From Mycolicibacter engbaekii (lineage in GTDB: Bacteria; Actinomycetota; Actinomycetes; Mycobacteriales; Mycobacteriaceae), in NCBI RefSeq assembly GCF_002101585.1, contig NZ_LQOT01000035.1, forward strand, positions 62,001-126,000: a DNA stretch of 64,000 bases, read 5' to 3'. Below are positions 37,777-48,363 of the stretch, piece after piece (the stretch's first letter is position 1; each line of letters opens with the position of its first letter). A program made the translations under genes and the position numbers. The notes under the pieces were generated by a model. The model saw nothing but the letters and a program-made list of their open reading frames with translations. It ran no database searches and had not been told where the DNA came from.

Positions 37777-40647
37777 TCAGCGCACGCTCGGGGCTGTTGG
37801 GGCGGCCTGCTCCAACCGCTCGGCCGGTGCCGGCCAGCGGGCCGGGACGGGACGCGGCCGAACCCGCTGCGGCCACCAGAACCACTTGCCGAGCAGCGCG
37901 GCCAGCGAGGGCATCACGAATGACCGGATGATCAGCGTGTCGAAGAGCAGGCCGATGGCGATGGTGGTACCGATCTGTGCCACCACCGTCAGGTCGCTGA
38001 CCACCATCGACAGCATGGTCAAGGCGAACACCACGCCGGCCGAGGTGACCACCGAACCGGTGCCGCCCATCGCTCGAATGATCCCGGTGTTCAGCCCGGC
38101 GTGGATCTCCTCTTTGAAACGCGCGACCAGCAGCAGGTTGTAGTCCGAGCCGACCGCCAGCAGGATGATCAACGACATCGCCATCACCATGAAGTGCAGC
38201 TCCAAGCCGATGATGTGCTGCCACAACAGGATCGACAGCCCAAATGACGCCCCCAGTGACACCACCACGGTGCCGACTATCACCGCGGCGGCGATCACGC
38301 TTCCGGTGATGACCAGCATGATGATGAAGATCAGGCACAGTGCGGCGATCCCGACTGCCAGCAGGTCGTAGTTGTTGCCCTCTTGCATGTCTTTGAACAC
38401 CGACGCCGTCCCGCCGACATAGATCTGTGAACCCTCCAGGGGAGTGCCTTTCATGGCCTCCTTGGCCGCATGCCTGATGCCGTCGATGTGGTGAATCCCC
38501 TCTGGGGTCAACGGATCGCCGTCGTGGCTGACGATGAATCGCACGGCGTGGCCGTCCGGGGAGACGAAGGTCCGCACGCCGCGCTGGAATTGTGCGTTGG
38601 CGAAGACCTCGGGCGGCAGATAGAACGTGTCGTCGTTCCTCGAGTCGTTGAATGCCGCGCCCAGGGCGGATTGGTTGTCCAGCATCGCCGCGGTCTGGTC
38701 CAACAGGCCGTTCTGGGCGGCAGTCATGGTCAGCATGGTGGTTCGTGTCGTCGCCAGTGCCTGGATCTGTGCCGGCAGCTGCCGGAGCAGTTGCGGCAGC
38801 AGGGCATCGAGTCGATCAAGGTCGGGCAGCACGTGGTCGATGTCGCCGCTGAGCGCATCGCTGCTGTCGAGGGCATCGAAGACCGATCGCACCGACCAGC
38901 ATGCCGGTATGCCGAAACAATGTGGATCCCAGTACAGGTAGCTGCGCAGCGGTCGCAGGAAATCGTCGAAGTCGGCGAGATGATCCCGCAGTTCCGAGGT
39001 GTCCGAGGCCAGTCGGCGCATCGTGTCGACCATGTTGTGCACGGTAGCGGTCATCTCGGTCATCAACAGCTGCATCCGCTCCATGGCGTCGATGCTGTGC
39101 TGCAGATCTTCAGTGCTGGAGCCGAACTCGGTCATCCGGTCGTGTAGGTAACCCTGATTGAGTGCCTGCAGCGTGCCCTGCAGGCTGAGCTGAGCCGGCA
39201 AGGTGCTGAACTTCAGCGGGGTGCCGTCCGGTCGGGTGATGGTCTGTACCCGGCTGATCCCCGGCTGCCGTACTACCCGCTTGGCGATCTTGTCGATCAC
39301 CAGGAAGTCCGCCGGATTGCGCAGATCCCGATCGGTCTCCACCAGCAACACCTCGGGATTCATGCGCGCGGTGGAGAAATGCTGCTCGGCCGCCGCGTAA
39401 CCGGCGGTGGAGGGCAGATCCGCGGGCAGGTAACGACGTTCGTTGTAGCTGGTGCGATAACCGGGCAGGGCCAGCAGGCCGACAAGGGTCAGTGCGGTGC
39501 TGGCGACCAACACCGGCGCCGGCCAGCGGGCGATTGCCGCGCCGAGTTTGCGCCATCCGCGGGTCCGCATCGTCCGCTTGGGCTCCAGCAGCCCCCGCCG
39601 GCTGGCCACGGTGATCATCGCCGGACCGAGCGTCAATGCCACCAGCATGGCGACGACCATTCCGGCCGCCAGCGGAATGCCGAGCGTCTGGAAGTAGGGG
39701 AGCCGGGTGAAGTGCAGGCACAAGGTGGCGCCCGCGATGGTCGATCCCGAGGCCAGGATCACGTGCGCCGTGCCGTCGAACATCGTGTGATAGGCCGTCT
39801 CGCGGTCTTCGCCGGCGGTCCTGGCTTCCTGGTAGCGGCCGACCAGAACGATCGCGTAGTCGGTGGCGGCCGCAATCGCCAAGGTGACCAGCAGGTTTGT
39901 CGCAAAGGTGGTCAGGCCGATGAGGTGGAAATACGCCAGCGAGGCCACCACGCCGCGCGCCGCGGCCAGGGCGAGAAACACCATCGCCAAGACCACCAGC
40001 CCGGTGCCCAGGGACCGGTACACCAACAGAATCATCGTGGTGATGACCAAGAAGGTCAGACCGACGATGACCTGCGCGCTGTGGTCACCGGCGACCTGCT
40101 CGTCGGCGGCTAGCGCCGCCGGGCCGGTGATGTGGGCGCTCACCCCCGGCGGTGCGTCGACCTCGGCGACAAGGCTGCGGACCGCCTCGAGCGACTCGTT
40201 GGCCAGGGTCTCGCCCTGATTGCCGGCGAGGTGGACCTGCACGTAAGCCGCTCTGCCGTCGTTGCTCTGCGCCCCGGGGGCGGTCAGTGGATCACCCCAG
40301 AAATCTTGGACGTGCTCCACATGGTCGGTGTCGGCTTCGAGCTTGCTGACCAGGGTGTCGTAGTAACGGTGCGCATCATCGCCGAGCGGCACGCGGCTCT
40401 CGAGGAGGATCATCGCCGAACTGTCAGAGGTGTATTCCCCGAAGACGTGGCCCACCCGCTTCATCGCGGTGACCGACGGCGCGAAGTCGGGACTCATCGG
40501 TACCGAGCGCAGCTGCCCTACCACCTCCAGCGGCGGCACCACGGTGCTCAGCACGACGACGAAGGCAATCCAGCCGAGAATGACGGCGGCGGCGCGGCGG
40601 CGAATTCCGGCGGCGACAGCGGTGCGCGGCGGCGTCACCGGCGGCAC
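37777..40647 (-). CDS. MmpL-family RND lipid transporter
   Basis: A 956-residue inner-membrane transporter with the MmpL layout: one N-terminal membrane helix (about 20-40), a large periplasmic domain, five helices (about 185-370), a second periplasmic domain (about 410-750), and five more helices to the C-terminus. Proton-relay type residues ([23 protein letters not shown]) are present in both halves. MmpL proteins export lipids or siderophores using proton motive force. No mmpS gene stands beside it. It is near the isonitrile operon and on the same strand, so export of the lipopeptide is possible but unproven. GTG at 40647 is the likely start. Confidence 0.92.
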   Translation of the reverse strand: MPPVTPPRTAVAAGIRRRAAAVILGWIAFVVVLSTVVPPLEVVGQLRSVPMSPDFAPSVTAMKRVGHVFGEYTSDSSAMILLESRVPLGDDAHRYYDTLVSKLEADTDHVEHVQDFWGDPLTAPGAQSNDGRAAYVQVHLAGNQGETLANESLEAVRSLVAEVDAPPGVSAHITGPAALAADEQVAGDHSAQVIVGLTFLVITTMILLVYRSLGTGLVVLAMVFLALAAARGVVASLAYFHLIGLTTFATNLLVTLAIAAATDYAIVLVGRYQEARTAGEDRETAYHTMFDGTAHVILASGSTIAGATLCLHFTRLPYFQTLGIPLAAGMVVAMLVALTLGPAMITVASRRGLLEPKRTMRTRGWRKLGAAIARWPAPVLVASTALTLVGLLALPGYRTSYNERRYLPADLPSTAGYAAAEQHFSTARMNPEVLLVETDRDLRNPADFLVIDKIAKRVVRQPGISRVQTITRPDGTPLKFSTLPAQLSLQGTLQALNQGYLHDRMTEFGSSTEDLQHSIDAMERMQLLMTEMTATVHNMVDTMRRLASDTSELRDHLADFDDFLRPLRSYLYWDPHCFGIPACWSVRSVFDALDSSDALSGDIDHVLPDLDRLDALLPQLLRQLPAQIQALATTRTTMLTMTAAQNGLLDQTAAMLDNQSALGAAFNDSRNDDTFYLPPEVFANAQFQRGVRTFVSPDGHAVRFIVSHDGDPLTPEGIHHIDGIRHAAKEAMKGTPLEGSQIYVGGTASVFKDMQEGNNYDLLAVGIAALCLIFIIMLVITGSVIAAAVIVGTVVVSLGASFGLSILLWQHIIGLELHFMVMAMSLIILLAVGSDYNLLLVARFKEEIHAGLNTGIIRAMGGTGSVVTSAGVVFALTMLSMVVSDLTVVAQIGTTIAIGLLFDTLIIRSFVMPSLAALLGKWFWWPQRVRPRPVPARWPAPAERLEQAAPTAPSVR

Positions 40648-40782
40648 CCGTGCTCACTCGCCACCATCCGCTACGCCATTCCTTCCTGATGTCCGCTTGG
40701 TGTGAGGCCGGCCGTGCGGACCGGACCCCGCGTCGGGCGCGGTCGCGCCGATGATGCGGACTTCCCACGCGCAGGCGAACAA

Positions 40783-40818
40783 CCCCGCACCACTGGATGG
40801 GTCGGATGCGGTGCGGGG
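40783..40818. terminator. Hairpin in the lpqG-mmpL gap
   Basis: CCCCGCACC (40783-40791) and GGTGCGGGG (40810-40818) form a perfect 9-bp stem with an 18-base loop. It lies in the 289-bp gap between the lpqG stop and the mmpL start, both leftward, and may end lpqG transcription. Nothing else coding is apparent in this gap. Confidence 0.4.
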
Positions 40819-40936
40819 AAAGTTCCCGAGGGCTTCGCCGGCGCGGCGGATTTCGGTGAACGCCGCCTCAGAAGAAACCGGTGCCGGACCGCCCGTCAGA
40901 TTCGCTGCGGCCGACCCAGCGAGTCCACGGCGGTGC

Positions 40937-41680
40937 TCAGCTCAGCTCCCACACCGCCGTCACGGTGAAGCTCACGGTCTGCTGGCCGGGCTCGACGGGG
41001 GGAGCGGAGGCCATCGCGCGCGGCATCGGCATCATGTCCGGCACCGGAGGTGCGGTCCCGCCGGCGACTTCGGAGATCGCAATCACCTGACCGAGCCGCA
41101 GTCCCGACAGCTGCGCGTACTGCTGGGCGCGGTCACGGGCATCGTTGAAGGCCCGTTCCCGGGCGTCGCGCACCAGCGCCGAATCGTCCTCGATGGAGTA
41201 GGACACGCCGTTGATCCGGGTGGCGTCCCCGCCGGCCCGTACGATCACCGCGAGCACCTGGGAGGCGGAATCGCGCTCGACCTTGACCCGGATGGTGTTG
41301 CCGGCCCGGTATCCGGTGATGTTCGCCGACCCACTGGCGTCGGGATTGCCGTACTGCGGTTGGAGGCTGACCTGGGTGGTGCTGATGTCCTTGCGGTCCA
41401 CGCCGGCATCGACCAGCGCATCGATGACCGCCTGCTGGCGCTCGCTGGTCTGGTTCATCGCGCTGGTGACGTCGCCGGCGACGAACTCGATGCCCGCCTC
41501 GGTGGTCAGGGTGTCCGGGACACCCTGGACCTCGCCGGTGCCCACCACGGTCACCTGCCGCGCGATGTCGGAATCGCCGCCCGGCGTGGCGTCACAGCCG
41601 GCCACGGCGAGCGTGGAGACGCCCGCCAGCGCCAGCGTCATCGACCAGCGGAGAATCGTCCGGGCGCTGTGTGTCGGCAT
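40937..41680 (-). CDS. lpqG: SIMPL-domain (DUF541) lipoprotein
   Basis: A 247-residue exported lipoprotein. The signal peptide ends in a lipobox (LAVAGC, about residue 28), after which the Cys would be lipidated. The rest is a SIMPL/DUF541 domain of paired beta-alpha units, a periplasmic family of unclear function that forms large oligomers in some bacteria. ATG at 41680 follows a TAGGGT box by 7 bases, so the mRNA is probably leaderless. It corresponds to Rv3623, the neighbour of hpt in M. tuberculosis. Confidence 0.9.
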   Translation of the reverse strand: MPTHSARTILRWSMTLALAGVSTLAVAGCDATPGGDSDIARQVTVVGTGEVQGVPDTLTTEAGIEFVAGDVTSAMNQTSERQQAVIDALVDAGVDRKDISTTQVSLQPQYGNPDASGSANITGYRAGNTIRVKVERDSASQVLAVIVRAGGDATRINGVSYSIEDDSALVRDARERAFNDARDRAQQYAQLSGLRLGQVIAISEVAGGTAPPVPDMMPMPRAMASAPPVEPGQQTVSFTVTAVWELS

Positions 41681-41687
41681 GCTAGGA

Positions 41688-41693
41688 ACCCTA
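41688..41693 (-). promoter_or_regulatory. -10 box of a leaderless lpqG promoter
   Basis: On the reverse strand TAGGGT stands 7 bases before the ATG of lpqG, matching the leaderless TANNNT arrangement. Confidence 0.45.
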
Positions 41694-41745
41694 GCGGAGT
41701 CGACGCGCACCCCGCCGAAAAAGATCGATGAGGCACACTGATGCG

Positions 41746-42600
41746 ATGACCTCCGACCCGTCGCGAGTACTGTCCGCCGCCATCGAGCCGTTCGCCGGCC
41801 AGGTCTACTTCTCCCCGGAGTGCCACCGCGGTTATGCGGCACTCGGTTTCGGTCCCAGCCCGGCGACCGTCGACGGGGTCGAAATGCCGGACGGGCCGGC
41901 GTACTTCTGCAGCCGCGGCTCCGCGATGGGGCAGGCGCCGGGCGAGCTGATCGCCGCGGCATTCGCGGTGTTCAACCCTGCGGTGGTGGTTCCGGCCGTC
42001 GACTACGGCTGGAAGCTGACCGACGCGCCGACCATCCGGGCGGCGCGAATCGAAGGCGCGACGGCTCAGTTGCGGCGCGTCCTGGGGGCGGCTCCCGAGG
42101 GACTCGACCGGGCGGTGGAGTTGCTGCGCCGCGCCGCCGAGGGCCTCGCGGTTGCGGGCAAGCCGCTGTTCGCCGGGCTGGTGGGCGTGGGGCTGACCGG
42201 CGACCCGCTGTCCGACGCCTGGCTGTTGGCCGACCGGCTCCGGGAATTCCGCGGCGACGCGCATGTGAACGCCTGGGACGCAGCGGGGTTCGACGCCGTC
42301 GAGATCGGGCTGATCACTGAGCTCTACCGCGGTCTGCCGCCGCGCAGCTACGTCCGGACCAGAGCGTGGAGTGAAGAGGAGTTGGCCGGCGGCGAGGCGC
42401 GACTGGCCGAGCGGGGCCTGGCGCGTGACGGCGTGATCACCGACGCCGGGCGTGCCGCTCGCGAGGCCGTCGAGACCGCTACCGACGCCGCATGTGCCCC
42501 GATCGTCGCCCGGCTCGGCGACGACCTGAGCGAGCTGGCCGATTTGGTCGGCGGGTGGTCGGGTCAGCTGGTCGACGCGGGCGCCTTCCCCAAGGGCTGA
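41746..42600 (+). CDS. SCO6745-family protein of unknown function
   Basis: A 284-residue soluble protein, mainly helical by composition, with the family-typical start (EPFAGQVYFSPECHRGYAALGF) and ending (GGWSGQLVDAGAFP). I recall this family in actinobacteria as SCO6745-like, with a possible two-lobed helical fold, but no reaction is known. ATG at 41746 is chosen; ATG at 41728 would add six residues. It is the only rightward gene between lpqG and ftsH and has no counterpart at this position in M. tuberculosis. Confidence 0.7.
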   Translation: MTSDPSRVLSAAIEPFAGQVYFSPECHRGYAALGFGPSPATVDGVEMPDGPAYFCSRGSAMGQAPGELIAAAFAVFNPAVVVPAVDYGWKLTDAPTIRAARIEGATAQLRRVLGAAPEGLDRAVELLRRAAEGLAVAGKPLFAGLVGVGLTGDPLSDAWLLADRLREFRGDAHVNAWDAAGFDAVEIGLITELYRGLPPRSYVRTRAWSEEELAGGEARLAERGLARDGVITDAGRAAREAVETATDAACAPIVARLGDDLSELADLVGGWSGQLVDAGAFPKG

Positions 42601-42606
42601 TCAGCC

Positions 42607-43623
42607 CTATGGGGTGACCAGGATCTTGCAATGCCGGTCCGGGTCGGCCAGTTCGTCGAACGCCGCACCCACGCCGTCGAGTCCGACCTCGCCGGTGATC
42701 AGCGGTGCCACGTCGATCTCGCCCTCGGCGATGGCGCGCAGCGATGCGGCGAACTCCGCCGGTTCGTAGCCCAGCACGAACTGCACACTGATCTCCTTGG
42801 CGATGCCGTAGAAGGGGTGCACGGTGTCGGGTTCCATGCACACCCCGGCGACCACCAGCCGGCTGCCCACCGGCGCTCGCCGCAGGACATCGTCGATGAC
42901 GCCCGGCACGCCGACCGCCTCGAAGATCACTTTCGGGGTCACCGTGTCAAACGGCGATCCCTGGGCCGGGTCCACGGTGCGGTGAGCGCCCATGGACGTC
43001 GCCAGCTTCCGCCGGGCGGCGGAATAGTCGGCAGCCACAATGTCGTGCACGCCCGCGTTGCGCAACGCGGCGATGATCGCCATGCCGATCGGGCCGCAGC
43101 CTAAGACCAGTGCGGTCTCGCCGGGAAGCACGGCGGACTTGTTGACCGCATGCAGCCCCACGGCCATCGGCTCGGTCAGGGCAGCGTGGCGCGGATCCAG
43201 CCCGTTGGGGATCTTCAGCAGCAGCGGAGCCGACAGCAGCATCCTCTCGGCGTATCCGCCGACCGTGGCGTTGGAGTAGACGATCGGCTCGACGCCCGTG
43301 GCGGCCAGCAGAACCGGAATCGAGGTGACCGGTGTTCCGGCGGGAAAGGTCTCCGTAGCCGGTCCGGCCTGCAGCACCTTCGCGCTGAACTCGTGGCCCA
43401 TGAAGATGTCGGCGCCCAGGTCGACCGATGCCTGCGCCGAAGGGCTGCCGGACATGGCCTGCGTTGCGGCCAGCACCTGCGCGCCGTGCGAGGCGAAATG
43501 CAGGTCCGATCCGCAGATGCCGCAGGCGGTCACCTCCACCAGCACCTGGCCCGGACCCGGTGCGGGCTCCGGCAGGTCGTCGCGGTAGACCATTCGCCCG
43601 TCACGCAGCACCGCTGCGCGCAT
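42607..43623 (-). CDS. Zinc-binding medium-chain alcohol dehydrogenase
   Basis: A 338-residue MDR dehydrogenase. Catalytic zinc ligands are seen in ACGICGSDLH and GHEF, and the NAD(P)-binding motif is GCGPIG. The four-cysteine structural-zinc lobe found in many alcohol dehydrogenases is absent. The substrate is unknown. Its ATG overlaps the stop of the flavin monooxygenase gene (TGATG), so it is the third gene of a leftward ephA operon. Confidence 0.88.
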   Translation of the reverse strand: MRAAVLRDGRMVYRDDLPEPAPGPGQVLVEVTACGICGSDLHFASHGAQVLAATQAMSGSPSAQASVDLGADIFMGHEFSAKVLQAGPATETFPAGTPVTSIPVLLAATGVEPIVYSNATVGGYAERMLLSAPLLLKIPNGLDPRHAALTEPMAVGLHAVNKSAVLPGETALVLGCGPIGMAIIAALRNAGVHDIVAADYSAARRKLATSMGAHRTVDPAQGSPFDTVTPKVIFEAVGVPGVIDDVLRRAPVGSRLVVAGVCMEPDTVHPFYGIAKEISVQFVLGYEPAEFAASLRAIAEGEIDVAPLITGEVGLDGVGAAFDELADPDRHCKILVTP

Positions 43624-44828
43624 CAGCGTGAATTATCCGCTGTGGGGGGCGCCGTCTCGGTCACGTGCTCCACGACGGCGTTCTTGAGCGCCTCGCCGAC
43701 CCGGCCGAACAGCGTGTCGCGCATCCCCTTGGCCCACTCGTGGGAGGCCTTGGGTGCGGCGAGTTGGCCCTTGAAATGCGGAATCACCTTGCGGGCCAAC
43801 AGCTCGTAGCTGTGGTAGGTCGCCTCCGGTGAGGCCCAGTCATGCCCGAGGAACAGCAGGGTGCCGAATCCGCCGGAGCGCTCCAGCAGGTCGGTGATGT
43901 GTTCGATCGCGTCATCGGGCGTACCGATGCAGCAGCTTCCGGCCGCGGCGTAGGCCTCCACGAATTCGGTCGGCGTCTGCGGTGAGCCCTCGACCTCGCT
44001 GGCCAGCGGTACGAACCCGGCCGCACCGAAGTAGTTCGCGAAATCCTGCAGGCCGTAGGTGCAGTCGGCCACCGCCTGCTCGCGGGTGTCGGCGATGTGC
44101 ATGATGCTCAGCACCCGCCAGGTGTCGCGGTCCGGTTCGTCGCGGCCGGCCTTGGCCGCCTGGTCGCGCACCACCTCCCAGGTGTTCTCCAGGGCGGCAA
44201 ACCCGCCGGGCACCGACATCGACAGGGACAGCAGCGAGGTTCCCAGCGCGCCGGCCAGTCGCGGACCGGATGGCGAAACCATTGCGGCGGCGGAGATCTC
44301 CGGGTATGGCCAGGTGTAGGGGCGGATATGCAGGGCCGCGTCGCGCAGCGTGAACCAGTCCGAATGCCGGGTGACCAGTTCGCCCGGCTCGGCCCGGAAC
44401 AGCGCCAGGATCGCCTCTAGGGATTCCTGCATCATCCGGCGCTGTTCGACCGGATCGATGCCCATCATGTGGGCGTCGGTGGGCAGGGCACCCGGGCCGG
44501 CGCCGAACATCACCCGCCCGCGGGTCAGGTGATCCAGTAGCACCCAGCGGTCGGCCACCATCAGCGGGTGGTGGTAGGGCAGCGAAACCACGCCGGTGCC
44601 CAGCCGAATGTGCTTGGTGCGTTCGGCGGCGGCGGCGATGAACACCTCGGGGCACGCGATCAGTTCGTAGCCGCCCGAGTGGTGTTCACCGAACCACGCC
44701 TCGTCGAAGCCCAGACGGTCCAGCGCGACCACGCGTTCCAGGTCGTATTCCAAAGCGACGGTGGGTGATTGACCCAGCGCATGGAACGGGGTGATGAAAA
44801 CCCCGAACCGCAGCGGCCGGGCGGTCAC
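43623..44828 (-). CDS. LLM-class flavin-dependent oxidoreductase (Rv3618-like)
   Basis: A 401-residue luciferase-like monooxygenase with an FMN- or F420-dependent TIM-barrel fold. Family motifs include FDEAWFGEHHS, RLGTGVVSLPYHHP and RVMFGAGPG. It should oxygenate or oxidise a hydrophobic substrate. It overlaps ephA by 4 bases and the dehydrogenase by 1, suggesting a small catabolic route (monooxygenase, epoxide hydrolase, dehydrogenase). Confidence 0.9.
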   Translation of the reverse strand: MTARPLRFGVFITPFHALGQSPTVALEYDLERVVALDRLGFDEAWFGEHHSGGYELIACPEVFIAAAAERTKHIRLGTGVVSLPYHHPLMVADRWVLLDHLTRGRVMFGAGPGALPTDAHMMGIDPVEQRRMMQESLEAILALFRAEPGELVTRHSDWFTLRDAALHIRPYTWPYPEISAAAMVSPSGPRLAGALGTSLLSLSMSVPGGFAALENTWEVVRDQAAKAGRDEPDRDTWRVLSIMHIADTREQAVADCTYGLQDFANYFGAAGFVPLASEVEGSPQTPTEFVEAYAAAGSCCIGTPDDAIEHITDLLERSGGFGTLLFLGHDWASPEATYHSYELLARKVIPHFKGQLAAPKASHEWAKGMRDTLFGRVGEALKNAVVEHVTETAPPTADNSR

Positions 44829-45817
44829 GATGCGGCTCCGGTCGGAAGGCCGGCCACAAACTCCAGCAGTGCCGCGTTGACCTCGTCGGGCCGCTCCTGT
44901 TGCAGCCAGTGGCCGGCGCCGTCGATCATCACCTCGCGGTAGGGGCCCGTCACCAGCTTGGCCGCGCGGTCGGGGCGGGTGAAGGTCAGCACCGGATCGG
45001 CGGTCCCGGCGATGAACAGGGTGGGTACATCGATGGTGGCGGCGGCAGGATTGGACATGATCTCCCAGTTGCGGTCGAGGTTGCGGTACCAGTTCAGTCC
45101 ACCGGTGAAACCGGTGCGCGTGAACTCGGCGATGTAGTGGTCCAGTTCGTCGCCGCTGATCCAGTCCGGACGCGCGGCCGGCTCGGCGATCCGCTCGATG
45201 AAGCCCATCGGGCCGGGAGCGGTCATCAGCAGCGCCGCTTCGCGGTCGCTGGGGCTGAGGCTGCCCACCATCCGGCGGATGGTCCGGGCCGGGTCGGCGG
45301 CCAGTTCCGCGTCGGCCACCCCCGGCTCCTGGAAATAGAGCATGTAGAAAAAATTCTCGCCGAACAGGGCGCGGAACGCCTCAGTGGGCGGCACCTGCGA
45401 CCGGGGCACCGGCGGCACGCTGAGGCCGGCCACCGCCGCCACTCGGTCCGGGTGCAGCTGCGCGGCGCTGTAGACCACCGGGGCGCCCCAGTCGTGGCCG
45501 ATCCAGATCGCACGCTGTGCGCCGACGTCGTCCAACAGGCCGACCAGGTCGCCGGTGAGTGACGCGATGTCGTAGGCGGCGATCTCCTCCGGCCGCGACG
45601 AGCCGCCGTAACCGCGCTGATCGGGGGCCAGGACATGGAAACCGGCATCGGCCAGCGCCGGGATCTGATGTCGCCAGGAAAAGGCCAGCTCGGGGAATCC
45701 GTGCGCCAGCAACACCACCGGCGCGCCCCGCTCGCCCGCCTCGGTGACCCGCAGGGTCACGCCGTTGGTGTCGACGAAACGTTCGGTTGCGCGCTGGATT
45801 GCCGGAGACACCGTCAC
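44825..45817 (-). CDS. ephA: Epoxide hydrolase EphA
   Basis: A 330-residue alpha/beta-hydrolase. It has the oxyanion motif HGFPE, the nucleophile Asp in GHDWGAPV, the lid tyrosines (FFYMLYFQEPG; NWYRN) and the charge-relay His in GAGHWLQQERP. It adds water to epoxides. GTG at 45817 (or GTG at 45811) gives the expected length. It matches Rv3617. In M. tuberculosis the espA-C-D genes lie between ephA and ftsH; here the two are divergent with only 145 bp between them. Confidence 0.93.
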   Translation of the reverse strand: MTVSPAIQRATERFVDTNGVTLRVTEAGERGAPVVLLAHGFPELAFSWRHQIPALADAGFHVLAPDQRGYGGSSRPEEIAAYDIASLTGDLVGLLDDVGAQRAIWIGHDWGAPVVYSAAQLHPDRVAAVAGLSVPPVPRSQVPPTEAFRALFGENFFYMLYFQEPGVADAELAADPARTIRRMVGSLSPSDREAALLMTAPGPMGFIERIAEPAARPDWISGDELDHYIAEFTRTGFTGGLNWYRNLDRNWEIMSNPAAATIDVPTLFIAGTADPVLTFTRPDRAAKLVTGPYREVMIDGAGHWLQQERPDEVNAALLEFVAGLPTGAAS

Positions 45818-45900
45818 ACCAAACCACAACCCGGTCGGGATGGAACAGGGTTCAGTGGGTCTGCGGTGGCCGCCCTGGGCCCGTTTGTGCCGGGGGACGG

Positions 45901-45906
45901 TAGCCT
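45901..45906 (+). promoter_or_regulatory. -10 box for ftsH
   Basis: TAGCCT fits the TANNNT -10 pattern and lies 56 bp before the ftsH ATG, giving a leader of about 50 bases. No riboswitch-like structure is apparent in that leader. Confidence 0.4.
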
Positions 45907-45962
45907 GAACATGCCCCGCTGCATGTAATTGGAAGGATTTGGCCGCGTCCGGCCGATGTCTG

Positions 45963-48347
45963 ATGAATCGCAAAAATGTGATCCGAACCGTCACCGCGAT
46001 CGCAGTGATCCTGCTGCTCGGTTGGTCGTTCTTCTATTTCAGTGACGACACGCGCGGCTACAAGCCGGTCGACACCTCCGTCGCGGTGGCCCAGATTCAC
46101 AGTGGCAACGTCAAGAGCGCTCAGCTCGACGACCGCGAGCAGCAGCTGCGCCTGGTGCTCAAGAACCCGCTCACCAGCGTCGAGGTGACCGGTCAGTCCG
46201 GCAAGGCCGACAAGTCCGGCCGGGCCGAGAAGGTCGACAAACTGATCACCAAGTACCCGACCGGGTATGCGGTTCCGCTCTACACCGCGTTGACCGCCAA
46301 GAAGGCCGAGATCAACACCACGGTGAATCAGGGCAGCCTGCTGGGCTCGCTGCTGATCTACATGTTGCCGATGCTGTTGCTGATCGGGTTGTTCGTGATG
46401 TTCTCGCGCATGCAGGGCGGGGCGCGGATGGGCTTCGGCATGGGCAAGTCCCGGGCCAAACAGCTGGGCAAGGACATGCCCAAGACCACCTTCGCCGACG
46501 TCGCCGGTGCTGACGAGGCCGTCGAGGAGCTCTACGAGATCAAGGACTTCCTGCAGAACCCGGCCCGCTACCAGGCGCTGGGCGCCAAAATCCCCAAAGG
46601 CGTGCTGCTCTACGGCCCGCCGGGCACCGGCAAGACGCTCCTGGCCCGCGCGGTTGCCGGTGAGGCGGGCGTGCCCTTCTTCACCATCTCCGGCTCGGAC
46701 TTCGTGGAGATGTTCGTCGGTGTCGGCGCCTCCCGGGTGCGGGACCTGTTCGAACAGGCCAAACAGAACAGCCCGTGCATCGTCTTCGTCGACGAGATCG
46801 ACGCCGTGGGCCGCCAGCGTGGCGCCGGCATGGGCGGTGGCCACGACGAGCGTGAGCAGACCCTCAACCAGCTGCTGGTGGAGATGGACGGCTTCGGCGA
46901 TCGAGGCGGGGTGATCCTGATCGCGGCCACCAACCGGCCCGACATCCTCGACCCCGCGCTGCTGCGGCCCGGCCGGTTCGACCGCCAGATCCCGGTGACC
47001 AACCCCGATATCGCCGGGCGGCGTGCGGTGCTGCGGGTGCATGCCAAGGGCAAGCCCATCGGGCCCGACGCCGACCTGGACGGACTGGCCAAGCGCACGG
47101 TAGGCATGTCCGGCGCGGACCTGGCCAACGTGATCAACGAGGCGGCGCTGCTGACCGCGCGCGAGAACGGCACCGTGATCACCGGCGCCGCTTTGGAAGA
47201 GGCGGTGGACCGGGTGATCGGCGGCCCCCGCCGCAAGAGCCGAATCATCAGCGAGCACGAGAAGAAGATCACCGCCTACCACGAGGGCGGCCACACCCTG
47301 GCGGCCTGGGCGATGCCCGACATCGACCCCGTCTACAAGGTCACCATCCTGGCCCGCGGCCGTACCGGCGGGCACGCGGTGGCGGTTCCCGAGGAAGACA
47401 AGGGGCTGCGCACCCGCTCGGAGATGATCGCCCAGCTGGTCTTCGCCATGGGTGGGCGCGCCGCGGAGGAACTGGTGTTCCGCGAGCCGACCACCGGCGC
47501 CGTCTCCGATATCGAGAAAGCCACCGCGGTCGCGCGCGCCATGGTGACTGAGTACGGCATGAGCGCCAAACTCGGCGCCGTGCGCTACGGCAGCAACCAC
47601 GGCGACCCGTTCGTCGGTCGGGCGATGGGCACGCAGCCCGACTACTCCCATGAGGTGGCCCGAGGCATCGACGACGAGGTCCGCAAGCTGATCGAGGCCG
47701 CCCACACCGAGGCCTGGGAGATCCTCACCGAGTACCGCGATGTCCTCGACGTGCTGGCCGGTGAGTTGTTGGAGAAGGAGACGCTGCACCGCGCCGACCT
47801 GGAGAAGATCTTCGGCGACGTCGTCAAGCGGCCCCGGCTGACGGCGTTCGACGACTTCGGCGGCCGCGTTCCGTCCGACAAGCCGCCGATCAAGACCCCC
47901 GGTGAACTGGCCATCGAGCGCGGCGAACCGTGGCCGCAGCCCAAGCCCGAGCCGGCGTTCAAAGCGGCCATCGCCCAGGCGACGCGGGAGGCGGCGGCCA
48001 GGGCGGCCGAGGCCGGCCCCAACGGGAGCAACGGTGTGCCCGCCGGCGGCGACGCGGTGCCCCCGGCCACCCAGCCCGACTACGGCGCCCCGGCGGGCTG
48101 GCAGGCGCCCGGCTGGCCGCCCGCACAGCAGCAGTCGCAGCCCCCGCAGCAGGGCGGCTACTGGTATCCGCCCCAGCATTGGCCGCACCAGGGTTACCCA
48201 CCCGCTCAGCAGTACCCGCCGTATCAGCAGCACCAGCCGTACCCCGGTGCAGGCCAGCCGCCGCCACCGCCGGTACCGTCCGGTGAGGCCGACGGCGGCG
48301 GTCGCAGTGCCGAGAAGAATCGGTCCGAGCAGCCGTCGGGTGACTGA
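45963..48347 (+). CDS. ftsH: ATP-dependent membrane zinc metalloprotease FtsH
   Basis: A 794-residue AAA+ protease that extracts and degrades membrane and cytoplasmic proteins. Two membrane segments flank a short periplasmic domain (about 7-25 and 118-140). Walker A is GPPGTGKT (218-225), Walker [10 protein letters not shown], second-region-of-homology [17 protein letters not shown], and the zinc site HEGGH (440-444). The periplasmic domain carries a Lys/Gly/Ser-rich insertion (about residues 78-96) and the C-terminus is a long Pro/Gln/Tyr-rich tail that M. tuberculosis FtsH has in shorter form. ATG at 45963 gives the conserved start MNRKNVIRT. It is followed closely by the folate genes. Confidence 0.97.
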   Translation: MNRKNVIRTVTAIAVILLLGWSFFYFSDDTRGYKPVDTSVAVAQIHSGNVKSAQLDDREQQLRLVLKNPLTSVEVTGQSGKADKSGRAEKVDKLITKYPTGYAVPLYTALTAKKAEINTTVNQGSLLGSLLIYMLPMLLLIGLFVMFSRMQGGARMGFGMGKSRAKQLGKDMPKTTFADVAGADEAVEELYEIKDFLQNPARYQALGAKIPKGVLLYGPPGTGKTLLARAVAGEAGVPFFTISGSDFVEMFVGVGASRVRDLFEQAKQNSPCIVFVDEIDAVGRQRGAGMGGGHDEREQTLNQLLVEMDGFGDRGGVILIAATNRPDILDPALLRPGRFDRQIPVTNPDIAGRRAVLRVHAKGKPIGPDADLDGLAKRTVGMSGADLANVINEAALLTARENGTVITGAALEEAVDRVIGGPRRKSRIISEHEKKITAYHEGGHTLAAWAMPDIDPVYKVTILARGRTGGHAVAVPEEDKGLRTRSEMIAQLVFAMGGRAAEELVFREPTTGAVSDIEKATAVARAMVTEYGMSAKLGAVRYGSNHGDPFVGRAMGTQPDYSHEVARGIDDEVRKLIEAAHTEAWEILTEYRDVLDVLAGELLEKETLHRADLEKIFGDVVKRPRLTAFDDFGGRVPSDKPPIKTPGELAIERGEPWPQPKPEPAFKAAIAQATREAAARAAEAGPNGSNGVPAGGDAVPPATQPDYGAPAGWQAPGWPPAQQQSQPPQQGGYWYPPQHWPHQGYPPAQQYPPYQQHQPYPGAGQPPPPPVPSGEADGGGRSAEKNRSEQPSGD

Positions 48348-48363
48348 GAAAGCGGGGTCGACG

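Noticed and set aside
45852..48233. A 793-codon reverse frame over ftsH
   Set aside because: Antisense shadow; it is Gly/Arg/His-rich and without domains, and the forward frame is a full FtsH.
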